A stretch of DNA of 51,555 nucleotides, from contig JAAXIB010000013.1 in assembly GCA_012270585.1 (NCBI GenBank), forward strand, positions 1 to 51,555, in the 5' to 3' direction. Positions 1-8,802 of this stretch are shown in pieces. How positions within the stretch are numbered: position 1 is the first letter of the stretch; each line of letters begins with the position of its first letter. Under the pieces are notes generated by a model. It made no database searches and had not been told where the DNA came from. It saw only the letters and a program-made list of their open reading frames with translations. A program made the translations under genes and the position numbers. The stretch is from Nitrospirales bacterium (lineage in GTDB: Bacteria; Nitrospirota; Nitrospiria; Nitrospirales; UBA8639).

Positions 1-27
1 ATTACTGAACACATACAGGAATGACAG
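1..27 (-). repeat. Dispersed ~36-bp repeat, truncated by window edge
   Basis: Read on the minus strand this is CTGTCATTCC followed by TGTATGTGTTCAGTAAT. The same 17-base core occurs in plus orientation at the other window end, and variants lie at 16302, 16475, 17264 and 48612. It is cut by the window start. Confidence 0.75.
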
Positions 28-184
28 ATCATTTTCATACCAATGACACATTCAGGGTTTTGGTGGTTATATTCGTATCAATGACGGAGGGAAAGAGATG
101 AATCTGCACGATGCAGGGCGAACGGTTTGAAATTGGCACATCCCGCGTGTTAGAAGGTCTGATGACTAACCCCACAAGGCCGAT
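28..184. other. Intergenic leader, no gene seen
   Basis: This stretch holds a short element (TTTTCATACCAATGACA, about 33-49) that recurs near 39358. No convincing gene was found. An AAGG stands about 7 bases before the first gene's ATG. Confidence 0.5.
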
Positions 185-895
185 ATGATTAAGCTGATTC
201 GTGAAGGTTCGACGAAATACCCTTGGCTCCTGAAGTTCATCATGTTGGTGATCGCGGTCACCTTTATCATCGGGATGGGGTGGTTCGGGTACGAAACCTC
301 GCAACAACCCAACGTGGTGGCCGTGGTCGGATCGTACCAGGTGGAACTGGATGAATTCCGCAAGGCCTATAACAGGATCCAGGCCTTTTATAGAAATCAG
401 TCCGAACAGGAAACCCCAGGCCGCAAAGAACTCAAGCAAACCGTCATGAACTCTTTGGTCGAGCAGAAACTGTGGCTTGTGGCTGCCGACGACCTCAACC
501 TGGAGGTGCATCCGGACGAACTGCGGGACACCATCATGAAGCGCGAAGAGTTTCAAAAGAATGGGCTCTTCGACTCTGGGACCTACCACCGGCTCCTGAG
601 GCTCCAGCGGATTTCGCCTGCAAAGTTTGAAGAGGGCCTGACCAAAGACCTTCGCATGCAAAAAGTTCGGTTCCTTGTTCAAGACGTGGCTACCCTCAAT
701 CCAGTGGAGGAGGAAGAACTCAAGGAACTCGCCGCACGGCAAACCGCGGGCCTGGAAGATGAACAAGAAATCGAAACGATCAAAACCCGCATCCGGCTTC
801 AACTCCTGATCCAAAAGAAAGAGCGCGCACTCGAAGCCTTCCAACGGGCCTTGCGGGCTTCTTCCGCCGTCGAAATCCGGCAGGAATTCCTCTAA
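185..895 (+). CDS. SurA-N/PpiD-like membrane-anchored chaperone domain protein
   Basis: The 236-residue product has a short basic N-terminus, one membrane segment at about residues 16-37 and then a helical domain of the SurA N-terminal type (VVAVVGSYQVELDEFRKAY and what follows). This is the layout of PpiD, an inner-membrane-anchored periplasmic folding helper. Unlike PpiD (about 600 residues) it stops after the helical domain and shows no parvulin prolyl-isomerase domain, so it is probably a non-catalytic chaperone. The next gene, queA, ends convergently 81 bases downstream. An AAGG lies just before the ATG. The fold assignment is by pattern and the substrate is unknown. Confidence 0.7.
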   Translation: MIKLIREGSTKYPWLLKFIMLVIAVTFIIGMGWFGYETSQQPNVVAVVGSYQVELDEFRKAYNRIQAFYRNQSEQETPGRKELKQTVMNSLVEQKLWLVAADDLNLEVHPDELRDTIMKREEFQKNGLFDSGTYHRLLRLQRISPAKFEEGLTKDLRMQKVRFLVQDVATLNPVEEEELKELAARQTAGLEDEQEIETIKTRIRLQLLIQKKERALEAFQRALRASSAVEIRQEFL

Positions 896-976
896 ATTTC
901 TCCTCAATTCCATACGTGCCTATGTGTCAAGAGTCGTCACATGGAGCATTTATGAACTGTGGCGTGGCTCTCTCGG

Positions 977-1999
977 CTATTGAATCAACATGGCGTCGCC
1001 GTAGCTGTAGAAGCGGTACCGGGCAGTGATGGCTTCCGCGTAGGCCGCTCGCAGTTGGTCGAGGCCGGTGAAGGCGGAGACGAGCATGAGCAACGTGGTG
1101 CGCGGCAGATGAAAATTGGTCAGCAGGGCATCGACCATCGTGAAGCGGAACCCGGGCGTGATGAACAGGCGGGTCTCACCCGGACCCGGCCGGATTTCTC
1201 CGGCTTCGTTGACCGCCGATTCCAGCGTGCGAACCGAGGTCGTTCCGACCGCCACGACTCGCCGACCTTCTGCTTTTGCCGCATTGAGCCGTTTCGCCGT
1301 GTCTTCTGAAATTTCAAACCATTCGGCGGTCATGTGATGGTCTTCGATCTGGTCCACGGTGACGGGACGAAACGTCCCGGGCCCGACGTGCAACGTGACG
1401 GTGGCAAGTTGAATGCCCTTCTGCTTGAGGGCAACGAGTAAATGTTCGGTAAAATGCAACCCCGCAGTCGGCGCGGCGACGGCCCCCTCCGAGCGAGCGA
1501 AGACCGTTTGGTAGGCCTCTTTGTCCCGCTCAGTCGCTTGGCGCTTGATATAGGGCGGGAGCGGAACTTCGCCTATCTTCTCCAGAAGATCCTTGACGGA
1601 CCCCTTCGTGTCGATCCGAAGGACCGTGCGTTCCCGAGTCCGTTCCAGGACCTCGGCAGTCGCTTCATCTTGAAATTGCAGGACCTGGCCAGTGTCGACT
1701 TGGCCTTTCAACAGAACTTCCCAACTCGATTCCTCCAAAGGCCGCACCAACAACGCCTCGATCCTTCCGCCGGTTGATCGTTTGATGCCGTGGAGCCTGG
1801 CGGGTATCACCTTCGTGTCGTTCAAGACCACCACGTCACCGGACCGCAACAGATCCGGCAGATCCTTCACCCGGGCATGTTGAAACGTAGGGGTTCCCTT
1901 TCGCGGCACGACCAACAGTCGAGCTCGATCTCTGGGCGAAACCGGATGATCGGCAATCAGTGTTTCATCGAACGGAAAGTCGAACTCGGACAGTCGCAT
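977..1999 (-). CDS. queA: S-adenosylmethionine:tRNA ribosyltransferase-isomerase
   Basis: QueA transfers and isomerises the ribosyl moiety of S-adenosylmethionine onto 7-aminomethyl-7-deazaguanine in tRNA, giving epoxyqueuosine at the wobble position. The 340-residue length is normal. Family signatures are visible: FPFDETLIADHPVSPRDRAR at the N-terminus, VVVLNDTKVIPARL, then GAVAAPTAGLHFTEHLL in the middle, and LLTNFHLPRTTLLMLVSAF near the C-terminus. It is the last gene of a long minus-strand series and is separated from the SpoIID-like gene by a repeat-bearing gap of about 150 bases. The call is secure. Confidence 0.97.
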   Translation of the reverse strand: MRLSEFDFPFDETLIADHPVSPRDRARLLVVPRKGTPTFQHARVKDLPDLLRSGDVVVLNDTKVIPARLHGIKRSTGGRIEALLVRPLEESSWEVLLKGQVDTGQVLQFQDEATAEVLERTRERTVLRIDTKGSVKDLLEKIGEVPLPPYIKRQATERDKEAYQTVFARSEGAVAAPTAGLHFTEHLLVALKQKGIQLATVTLHVGPGTFRPVTVDQIEDHHMTAEWFEISEDTAKRLNAAKAEGRRVVAVGTTSVRTLESAVNEAGEIRPGPGETRLFITPGFRFTMVDALLTNFHLPRTTLLMLVSAFTGLDQLRAAYAEAITARYRFYSYGDAMLIQ

Positions 2000-2010
2000 G
2001 GTATCTCAAT

Positions 2011-2040
2011 GTCGGGGCATGCTTCGCTAATCCGACCTAC
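2011..2040. repeat. Degenerate copy of the GTCGGGTTA...TAACCCGAC palindrome family
   Basis: GTCGGGGCATGCTTCGCTAA followed by TCCGACCTAC is a decayed member of the palindromic repeat seen more perfectly at 14272 and 29003. It lies in the queA/spoIID intergenic gap. Confidence 0.5.
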
Positions 2041-2155
2041 GGCTGCTAGGGTCAAGCCCGGGGCATGCCTGATGCCCCCTCACCCCTTCTGACCCTTCGT
2101 TCCGCTCAGGGCAGGCAAAGGAGAGGAACCATGGGGATATTTTCGTATCAAGCAG

Positions 2156-3334
2156 CTAGAAAGATAGTGGCTCCATGACCACCTGATCGCGTGGCAGGAT
2201 CTCGGTTCCCGGATAGTAATAGCGCAGGATGGATTGATAAGGGTAACCCAGTTCAGCCATTTCCTTGGCGCCCCATTGACAAAGGCCAACCCCGTGCCCC
2301 GCCCCTTTTCCCGTCAACACCACGTGTCTGTCAATCCGTTCAATGGAAAACCGGGTGCTGCGCACTTTGGCATACCCGAGGATCCGTCGAAACTCCTGTC
2401 CCGTGACAATGAGTGCTCCCCGGGAATGCAGGAGCCTCACGTCCCTGACCCGACCGGCGGCAGTCATACGATAGGGCGTGAGCGTCGCGAGCCAGCCAAT
2501 GGGATACCCTTCATCCCTGAGTCGGGCTTCGACCGTGTCAAACGGGATGGTCACTTGCCACTCATACCAGGGGGATTCCTGATCGAAGGGACAATCCACC
2601 CCTTTTAAATAGGGCAAGTCTTTGGACCACACGTTCATGGCGTCTTCCGTGGGCCCGGCAGTCGTGGATGAATAGACGGCAAAAATGGGGCGGCCTTCAT
2701 AGGTCAGGACCTGACCACGCGTTCGGCGCACGGCATCGAGTACGGCACGATTGACGTTTTGACGGCCCTTATAGACTTGATCCTGGATACTCGCGTACAC
2801 GTCAAACGGCTGACCTGCATGCTCCAGTTTTTTGTGCAGCACGTAGGTCCGTGCCGCCACGGCCTGCGTCCGCAGGAGTTCTTTGTGCCACTCGGGGTTG
2901 ACTTCCGAACTCACGACTCCCGCCACGTAGTCTTCGAGATCAACCACGTTTACAACCAGGAGGTGCCCGTCCCTGACCATGATCTCGAGACCTCCATACA
3001 CCGTCCAACGTTGATTCGTCACATCGGGGGGCTCTGCTTGTAGCGTGACTTGGAGTCCCTCGTGTGTCGCTTGAATCGCAAGGCGGTTGCCTCGGACCCG
3101 TTCGTCATCGACTTGCAACTCATGCCCGTTCGGAATAATGGTTACTCCGGACGCTACTTCCATCCGATCGCCCGAAGGCATGTCGAGACGCAGGTCTCCG
3201 GCGGAAGCGACCATGACATGACCAGCCCGTTCGGAGAGGGCGACCCGGACGTGATCCGATGCGTGAACCCAGGGCACACCCAACCCCACACTGATGATCA
3301 GCAGCAGGATGCTTCCCGGAGAGGAGAGAAACAT
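2156..3334 (-). CDS. SpoIID/LytB-domain protein, exported
   Basis: The 392-residue protein is of the SpoIID/LytB type, a family that in sporulating bacteria acts on peptidoglycan glycan strands; in a Gram-negative-type cell an envelope-remodelling role is inferred. I chose the ATG at 3334, two bases after the upstream stop, because it opens a clean signal peptide (MFLSSPGSILLLIISVGLG, ending near HAS). Family motifs follow: EVNPEWHKELLRTQAVAART in the middle and GAGHGVGLCQWGAKEMAELG followed by RYYYPGTEI at the C-terminus. It sits directly downstream of the DUF2905 gene and is probably co-transcribed with asd. Confidence 0.88.
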   Translation of the reverse strand: MFLSSPGSILLLIISVGLGVPWVHASDHVRVALSERAGHVMVASAGDLRLDMPSGDRMEVASGVTIIPNGHELQVDDERVRGNRLAIQATHEGLQVTLQAEPPDVTNQRWTVYGGLEIMVRDGHLLVVNVVDLEDYVAGVVSSEVNPEWHKELLRTQAVAARTYVLHKKLEHAGQPFDVYASIQDQVYKGRQNVNRAVLDAVRRTRGQVLTYEGRPIFAVYSSTTAGPTEDAMNVWSKDLPYLKGVDCPFDQESPWYEWQVTIPFDTVEARLRDEGYPIGWLATLTPYRMTAAGRVRDVRLLHSRGALIVTGQEFRRILGYAKVRSTRFSIERIDRHVVLTGKGAGHGVGLCQWGAKEMAELGYPYQSILRYYYPGTEILPRDQVVMEPLSF

Positions 3335-3336
3335 GA

Positions 3337-3576
3337 TCACCGTTTCAGAAGGAAATAAAGGAGGAAACTGCCCACAATGCTGATGATGATACTGGTACTC
3401 AGGGGAAAGTAAAAGGTGAAATTGTCCCGTTTGATGAAAATATCGCCTGGCAGTTTTCCCAGCCACCCGAGTCCGGTCCCCTCACCCGGCCATTTGCCGA
3501 GCAACGAAACGATGATGCCGAGGATGACAATCCCCAAGCCCAGCACGATGAGCGTTTTCCCGATGAACTCCGGCAT
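3337..3576 (-). CDS. DUF2905 small membrane protein
   Basis: The 79-residue protein has two predicted membrane helices (about residues 5-27 and 58-77) joined by a short loop containing LGKLPGDIFIKRDNF. The loop and the overall size match DUF2905, a small family of unknown function. The stop codon is two bases from the next ATG and the start is a few bases after asd, so it is translated in one operon with both neighbours. Confidence 0.85.
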   Translation of the reverse strand: MPEFIGKTLIVLGLGIVILGIIVSLLGKWPGEGTGLGWLGKLPGDIFIKRDNFTFYFPLSTSIIISIVGSFLLYFLLKR

Positions 3577-3579
3577 GGC

Positions 3580-4590
3580 TCACCTTACCAGTTCTTCGGC
3601 AATCTGGACGGCGTTGAGCGCGGCCCCCTTGCGCAGATTATCCGCTACGACCCACAGATTGAGGCCCTTGGGAATGGACTCGTCCTCGCGAATGCGTCCC
3701 ACGAACACCGCATCCGTCCCCGCCGCATGGATCTGCAGGGGATACAACGTCCGCGAGGGATCATCATACAGTTGGACACCCGGTGCGGTCGAAAGAATGG
3801 CCCGGGTTTCCTCCACCGACAACTTTTGTTTCGTTTCGACGTTGATGGATTCCGCGTGACCGACGAACACGGGCACGCGCACCGTGGTCGCGGAAATCCC
3901 GATCGATCGGTCACCCAGAATCTTCCGGGTTTCATTGACCATCTTCATTTCTTCACCGGTGTACCCCGACGACAAAAAGTCGTCGATGTGGGGCAAACAG
4001 TTAAACGCGATCTGGTGCGGATACACCGTTGATGTCACGTCACCGAAGCTCAACAACTGCCGGCACTGTTCCGCCAATTCATCCATGGCTTCCTTGCCGG
4101 TACCGGAAACGGATTGATAGGTCGAGACGACGACACGGGTGATCACGGCATGGTCATGTAACGGTTTGAGCACCACCACCATTTGAATAGTGGAGCAATT
4201 CGGGTTGGCCACAATACCCTGGTGGGTTCCGAGATCGTGAGCGTTCACCTCGGGGACCACCAACGGGACGGACGGGTCCATGCGCCACGCCGAACTGTTG
4301 TCTATCACCACCGCCCCGGCTTTGACGGCCGCCGGCGCGTACTCTTTACTCACGCCCGCCCCGGCGGAGAACAACGCGATGTCGATCCCCTGAAACGAGT
4401 CACGGGTGAGCAATTTCACTTTGACGTCGTCACCCCGAAACGACACTTCTCCGCCCGCGGACTTGGACGACGCCAACGGGCGTACCTCTTCGACGGGAAA
4501 CTTCCGTTCTTCCAGGACCGAGAGCATTTCCGTGCCCACGGCGCCGGTGGCGCCGACAACGGCGACGGTATAAGCCGATTTCTTCTTCAT
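3580..4590 (-). CDS. asd: Aspartate-semialdehyde dehydrogenase
   Basis: The enzyme reduces aspartyl phosphate to aspartate semialdehyde with NADPH, the branch point to lysine/diaminopimelate, threonine, methionine and isoleucine. Visible are the dinucleotide-binding GATGAVG near the N-terminus, the phosphate-binding ASSKSAGG, the catalytic-cysteine motif VANPNCSTIQM and the histidine-bearing TVRVPVFVGHAES. The ATG at 4590 gives 336 residues beginning MKKKSAY, the usual length; an in-frame ATG at 4623 would overlap the preceding NHL gene by 14 bases and shows no better ribosome site. The neighbouring leu and ilv genes place it in an amino-acid synthesis cluster. Confidence 0.96.
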   Translation of the reverse strand: MKKKSAYTVAVVGATGAVGTEMLSVLEERKFPVEEVRPLASSKSAGGEVSFRGDDVKVKLLTRDSFQGIDIALFSAGAGVSKEYAPAAVKAGAVVIDNSSAWRMDPSVPLVVPEVNAHDLGTHQGIVANPNCSTIQMVVVLKPLHDHAVITRVVVSTYQSVSGTGKEAMDELAEQCRQLLSFGDVTSTVYPHQIAFNCLPHIDDFLSSGYTGEEMKMVNETRKILGDRSIGISATTVRVPVFVGHAESINVETKQKLSVEETRAILSTAPGVQLYDDPSRTLYPLQIHAAGTDAVFVGRIREDESIPKGLNLWVVADNLRKGAALNAVQIAEELVR

Positions 4591-4609
4591 CCTACGCGGA
4601 GCGGTTGTC

Positions 4610-5824
4610 TCATGGTTTTTCATCAACCACAACCCGGATACGGTGGCTGAAGGTATCCGCGATATACACATGCCCCCGGGAATCCAGGGCCACCCCGAAC
4701 GGGTAGTTCAAACTGCTGTGCAGGGGATCCTTCCCGTCACCGGAAAACGCCGCCTGCCCGTTCCCGGCCAGGAGCGACATTTCCCGTTTCTGCAGGTTCC
4801 ACACGCGGATCAAGTGGTTATCGCTGTCCGTAATGAACAGGCGGCCGTCTGGGTGCAGTGCAATGGCATACGGTCGAGACAGGTTGGGCGAAGATTTATT
4901 TTCACCCGGCGTGAATTGAAACTCTCCCGTTCCTCCCGCCACCGTCTCCACCGTGCCGGTGTGTCGATCCCATTTCCGAATCCGGCCACTGAACGTATCG
5001 GCGATGTACAGGTTGCCCTCCTGATCCACGGCGAGACCGCTTGGCCCGGCCAACGCGGTTTCAGGACCCGGCGCCCCGTCGCCGTTGTAGCCCGACTCCC
5101 CGGTCCCGACGACCGTCGTGATCACGCCGGAGTTCAACTCGAGCTTTCGGATCCGGTTGTTGCTCTGATCGGCGATATACAAACAGTCAGGCCCATCGAG
5201 GGCCAGAGCCACGGGTTCGTTCAAGGCCGCTTTTACGGCAGGGCCCTGATCGCCGTACCATTTCGCCTGGCCCGTTCCCGCGATGGTGGAGATGACTCCG
5301 GTGCCGGGATCCACCAGACGGATTCGATGGTTCCAAGTATCGGCAATGTATACAGTCCCATCCTCAGCCACGGCCACGGCCGAGGGAAAATTGAGGACGG
5401 CGTCGATCGCCGGGCCACCGTCCCCTGAAAACCGCTGATCCTTCGATTGCACCCCGGTCACGTAGCGAACCATTCCACTCAAATCGGGTTTTTGCGCGTA
5501 GGCGTCTTCCGGTTTACTCACCGCATCCGCCAACGGATCTTCGTCGTCTTCCGGAGGTCCGGGCACAGGCCCGGCAGGCATCGAAGCGGGGGCATCGCGC
5601 ACGCAGGTCCCGGCTATCGTCCTCATGATCCCGGTCCGCTCATCAACTCTGCGCACCAGATGATTTTCCGAATCGGCGATGTAGAGATTACCGACGGCGT
5701 CGAGAGCAATCGTTTTCGGTTCGTTCAACATGGCCGCGATGGCCGGACCGCCATCCCCGCCCCAACCGGGCTCGCCGGTTCCGGCGATGGTGCCGATCGC
5801 GCCGGCTTGCATAGCTTCCAGCAT
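4610..5824 (-). CDS. NHL-repeat beta-propeller protein
   Basis: The 404-residue protein is built of six repeats ending in the NHL signature: YIADSENHLVRRVD, YIADTWNHRIRLVD, YIADQSNNRIRKLE, YIADTFSGRIRKWD, FITDSDNHLIRVWN and YIADTFSHRIRVV. This predicts a six-bladed propeller. Most blades also carry an AGTGxxxxxGDGGPA-type loop. A proline-rich acidic insertion interrupts the first and second repeats at about residues 80-115. There is no signal peptide, so it is probably cytoplasmic, with a binding or scaffold role that cannot be named. A GAGAG lies just before the ATG, and the gene is wedged between leuB and asd. Confidence 0.85.
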   Translation of the reverse strand: MLEAMQAGAIGTIAGTGEPGWGGDGGPAIAAMLNEPKTIALDAVGNLYIADSENHLVRRVDERTGIMRTIAGTCVRDAPASMPAGPVPGPPEDDEDPLADAVSKPEDAYAQKPDLSGMVRYVTGVQSKDQRFSGDGGPAIDAVLNFPSAVAVAEDGTVYIADTWNHRIRLVDPGTGVISTIAGTGQAKWYGDQGPAVKAALNEPVALALDGPDCLYIADQSNNRIRKLELNSGVITTVVGTGESGYNGDGAPGPETALAGPSGLAVDQEGNLYIADTFSGRIRKWDRHTGTVETVAGGTGEFQFTPGENKSSPNLSRPYAIALHPDGRLFITDSDNHLIRVWNLQKREMSLLAGNGQAAFSGDGKDPLHSSLNYPFGVALDSRGHVYIADTFSHRIRVVVDEKP

Positions 5825-5847
5825 CTCTCTCTTACCCTTTCTTGTGC

Positions 5848-6921
5848 CTAACCCGTACCGATATTCCGAAGAATGAGATTGCCCATTTCTTTGGTGCCGA
5901 CGAGAGTGGTTCCCGGCGCTGCGATGTCTCCGGTGCGATACGCCTGGCCCAACACGGCCTGGATGGCGTTTTCGATAAGGTCCGCTTCTTTTCCCAAGTC
6001 GAACGAATATCTTAGCATCATCGCCGCCGAGGCGATCATGCCGATGGGGTTGGCCGCATCTTTTCCCGCAATATCCGGGGCGCTCCCGTGAATGGGTTCA
6101 TACATGCCGACGGACGCGCCGACGCTGGCCGACGGTAACATCCCGATCGATCCGGTCAACATGGCGGCTTCGTCACTCAAAATATCGCCAAACAGGTTCG
6201 TGGTCAGAATCACGTCAAACTGTTTGGGATTCCGGATCAACTGCATCGCGCAATTGTCCACGTACATGTGTCGCAGTTCCACGTCCTGATAGTCCTTGTG
6301 GACCTCAATGACGACCTTCCTCCATAACTCCGAGGATTCCAGCACGTTCGCCTTATCGACGGAGGTGACGAGCCCTCGACGCTTGCGCGCGACGTCGAAG
6401 GCGACCCTGGCAATCCGCGTAATTTCTTCCGTGGTGTAAACTTCGGTATTAAATCCTCGCTGGCCGCCCGGCGTCGCCTCCACGCCCTTGGGCGTCCCGA
6501 AATAAATCCCACCCGTCAGTTCACGCACCACCAACACGTCAATGCCCTCGATGACCTCGCGCTTGAGGGTGGAGGCATCGGCCAATTCCGAATACAGTTT
6601 AGCAGGCCGGAGATTCGCAAACAGCCCGAGTTGTTCCCGCAGGCCCAGCAACGCCCGTTCCGGCCGCCGCTTATATGCAAGCCCCTCCCACTTGGGCCCG
6701 CCCACCGCCCCCAACAGAACCGCGTCACTGGTTTTGGCCAACCGGAGGGTTTCGTCCGGGAGGGGCCATCCCGTCTCATCAATGGCTTTGCCGCCGACCG
6801 CGGCGGGCACAAACTCAAACGCATGGCCACCACGTTTCCCGACCGTTTCCAACACCGCCACCGCCGCCGGAATGATCTCCGGGCCAATCCCATCCCCTGC
6901 CAATACTGCGATCTTCTTCAT
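5848..6921 (-). CDS. leuB: 3-isopropylmalate dehydrogenase
   Basis: LeuB oxidatively decarboxylates 3-isopropylmalate with NAD, the third step of leucine synthesis. The 357-residue length is standard. The start reads [20 protein letters not shown]; substrate-binding features include [11 protein letters not shown] and [10 protein letters not shown], and the cofactor region is [19 protein letters not shown]. It follows leuA by 57 bases containing a hairpin repeat and precedes the NHL gene by 23 bases, consistent with one operon. leuC and leuD are not in the window. Confidence 0.97.
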   Translation of the reverse strand: MKKIAVLAGDGIGPEIIPAAVAVLETVGKRGGHAFEFVPAAVGGKAIDETGWPLPDETLRLAKTSDAVLLGAVGGPKWEGLAYKRRPERALLGLREQLGLFANLRPAKLYSELADASTLKREVIEGIDVLVVRELTGGIYFGTPKGVEATPGGQRGFNTEVYTTEEITRIARVAFDVARKRRGLVTSVDKANVLESSELWRKVVIEVHKDYQDVELRHMYVDNCAMQLIRNPKQFDVILTTNLFGDILSDEAAMLTGSIGMLPSASVGASVGMYEPIHGSAPDIAGKDAANPIGMIASAAMMLRYSFDLGKEADLIENAIQAVLGQAYRTGDIAAPGTTLVGTKEMGNLILRNIGTG

Positions 6922-6933
6922 GCCCTTGCTTCA

Positions 6934-6968
6934 CCCTCACCCTGACCCTCTCCCATCAAGGGAGAGGG
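6934..6968. repeat. CCCTCTCCC/GGGAGAGGG hairpin repeat
   Basis: CCCTCACCCTGACCCTCTCC runs into a short loop and GGGAGAGGG, forming a 9-bp stem. It lies in the leuA-leuB gap and belongs to a family with copies near 12122, 19551, 20723, 27191, 36820 and 39294. Confidence 0.7.
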
Positions 6969-6978
6969 GATTCATTGG

Positions 6979-8526
6979 TCAGCAGAGTCCGATTTTGTCT
7001 CCCAAGTTGGCGCGACGCTCCAACTGCGACGCCAGTTTATTCAGGGCATTCAAATACGCTTGAGCCGAGGCCACGATGATATCGGTATTCGCACCGTTGC
7101 CGGTAACGATTTCGCCATTCTGCTCTATCCGCACCGACACCTCTCCTTGCGCGTCCGTTCCCCCGGTAATGGCTTTGACCGCGTAGGCCAACAATTTACT
7201 TTTGGTTTGCGTGATCCGGGCCACCGTTCGATACACCGCATCGACCGGACCATCGCCGGTCCCCGTCTCTTTCATCACGTGCCCGTCCACTTCCAGTTCC
7301 ACGGTCGCCGTCGGCACCTGGCTCGTCCCGCTTTGCGTATTCAGGGAGTTTAACGAATACCGTTCGGGCACCTTGGTGACGGCTTCGGATACGATCGATT
7401 CCAAATCCTCCTCGAACAATTCCTTTTTCTGGTCCGCGAGCCGTTTGAATCGATCGAACGCCGCATTCACTTCTTCGTCCGTGAGCGAATAGCCCAGCTT
7501 CGCCAATTCCGCCCGAAAGGCGTGGCGACCGGACAGTTTCCCCATGACCAGACGGCTTTGCGTCAACCCGATGGAATCCGGTCTCATGATTTCATACGTG
7601 TTCTTATCCTTGAGCAACCCGTCCTGATGGATCCCGGAGGTATGCGCGAACGCATTCGCCCCGACGATGGCCTTGTTGGGTTGGACGACCATCCCGGTGA
7701 TCTTGCTGACCAGCCGGCTGGTCTTGGAAATTTCTTCGGTGCGGATTTGCGTCCCGGCGCCGTAAAAATCCTTGCGGGTCCGCAGACCCATCACGATTTC
7801 TTCCATTGACGCATTGCCGGCCCGTTCGCCGATTCCGTTGACGGTACATTCCACTTGCCCGGCCCCCGCATGGATGGCCGCCATGGAATTGGCCACCGCC
7901 AACCCCAAATCGTTGTGGCAATGCACGGAGATGACCGCGCGATCGCAGTCACGCACCCGCGTCCGGAGCGTTCGAATGATTTCCTCAAATTCCTTGGGCG
8001 TCGTGTACCCCACCGTATCGGGAATGTTCACCGTGCCCGCGCCGGCATCCACGACCGCTTCCACCACCTCGCACAGGTAGGAGACATCCGACCGCGTCGC
8101 GTCCATGGGCGAAAACTCGACGTCCTCCACGTAGCTTCGCGCATGTTGGACCATCTCCACCGCACGCCGGAGAGCCTGCTCTCTGGTCATGCGGAACTGG
8201 TGTTTCAGGTGAATGTCCGACGTGGACAAAAAGGTGTGAATGCGCGGCTTGGGCGCCCCTTTCAACGCCTTCCACGCGGCGTCAATATCCTCAGGCTTCG
8301 CCCGGGCCAGGCTACAGACCGTCGGGCCTTCCACCTCCCGGCCGATTCGCTGCACCGCCTCGAAGTCGCCCGGAGAACTGAAGGCAAATCCGGCTTCGAT
8401 AATATCCACGTTCAAGCGAGCCAGTTGTTTGGCGACCAGCACTTTTTCTTCCACGTTCATGCTGGCACCCGGAGACTGCTCGCCATCCCGCAGGGTGGTA
8501 TCAAAAATTCTGATATGTCGTCTCAT
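6979..8526 (-). CDS. leuA: 2-isopropylmalate synthase
   Basis: LeuA condenses acetyl-CoA with 2-oxoisovalerate, committing carbon to leucine. The 515-residue protein begins with the catalytic motif IRIFDTTLRDGEQSPGASM of the DRE-TIM barrel family. The metal-binding pair is seen in SVHCHNDLGLAVANS, with NGIGERAGNASMEE after it. A full C-terminal regulatory domain (from about residue 375) is present, which favours LeuA over homocitrate synthase; citramalate synthase cannot be fully excluded by eye. The gene is preceded by a 276-base leader with a terminator and an alternative stem, suggesting attenuation control. Confidence 0.92.
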   Translation of the reverse strand: MRRHIRIFDTTLRDGEQSPGASMNVEEKVLVAKQLARLNVDIIEAGFAFSSPGDFEAVQRIGREVEGPTVCSLARAKPEDIDAAWKALKGAPKPRIHTFLSTSDIHLKHQFRMTREQALRRAVEMVQHARSYVEDVEFSPMDATRSDVSYLCEVVEAVVDAGAGTVNIPDTVGYTTPKEFEEIIRTLRTRVRDCDRAVISVHCHNDLGLAVANSMAAIHAGAGQVECTVNGIGERAGNASMEEIVMGLRTRKDFYGAGTQIRTEEISKTSRLVSKITGMVVQPNKAIVGANAFAHTSGIHQDGLLKDKNTYEIMRPDSIGLTQSRLVMGKLSGRHAFRAELAKLGYSLTDEEVNAAFDRFKRLADQKKELFEEDLESIVSEAVTKVPERYSLNSLNTQSGTSQVPTATVELEVDGHVMKETGTGDGPVDAVYRTVARITQTKSKLLAYAVKAITGGTDAQGEVSVRIEQNGEIVTGNGANTDIIVASAQAYLNALNKLASQLERRANLGDKIGLC

Positions 8527-8630
8527 GGTCCATGCTCCTCACAAGGGGATTCACGGCCTAGGCCACGCCCGGATCGACGCTCATGAAGCTCTGCTTCCGG
8601 CCATCCCCCATTATAACCGGCCCCCATAAT

Positions 8631-8680
8631 AAAAAAGCCTTCACCCCGATGAGGTGAAGGCTTTCTACCTGCTTCGGGGT
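8631..8680 (-). promoter_or_regulatory. leuA leader: terminator with mutually exclusive stem (attenuator-like)
   Basis: On the minus strand AAAGCCTTCACC (8664-8653) pairs with GGTGAAGGCTTT (8645-8634), a 12-bp stem with a 7-base loop followed by a T-rich tail, so this is a good intrinsic terminator. Just upstream, ACCCCGA (8680-8674) can pair with TCGGGGT (8649-8643), and AGGT with ACCT inside it, which would break the terminator stem. It could simply end the psd-pssA transcript, but the alternative fold and position about 110 bases before leuA fit an attenuator. No leucine-rich leader peptide is obvious. Confidence 0.55.
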
Positions 8681-8701
8681 CATCAGGGGGTCATGGGTGG
8701 T

Positions 8702-8727
8702 GTAGGGACAGGCCCCTGTGCCCGTCC
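8702..8727. repeat. REP-like palindrome (GTAGGGAC family)
   Basis: GTAGGGACAGGCCCCTGTGC followed by CCGTCCT is an imperfect palindrome. Two related copies lie at 14138 (inverted) and 14187. Confidence 0.6.
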
Positions 8728-8802
8728 TGACCTGCCAGTGTCAGTACCGCGTCACCTAAGAGAAGCGTGCCCCTTCCCTGTTCTTCCCATTGCTTCATGC
8801 AA

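Noticed and set aside
8741-8756. T-box-like string TACCGCGTCACC near leuA
   Set aside because: It lies on the plus strand, opposite to leuA, lacks the full T-box consensus and has no plus-strand gene after it.
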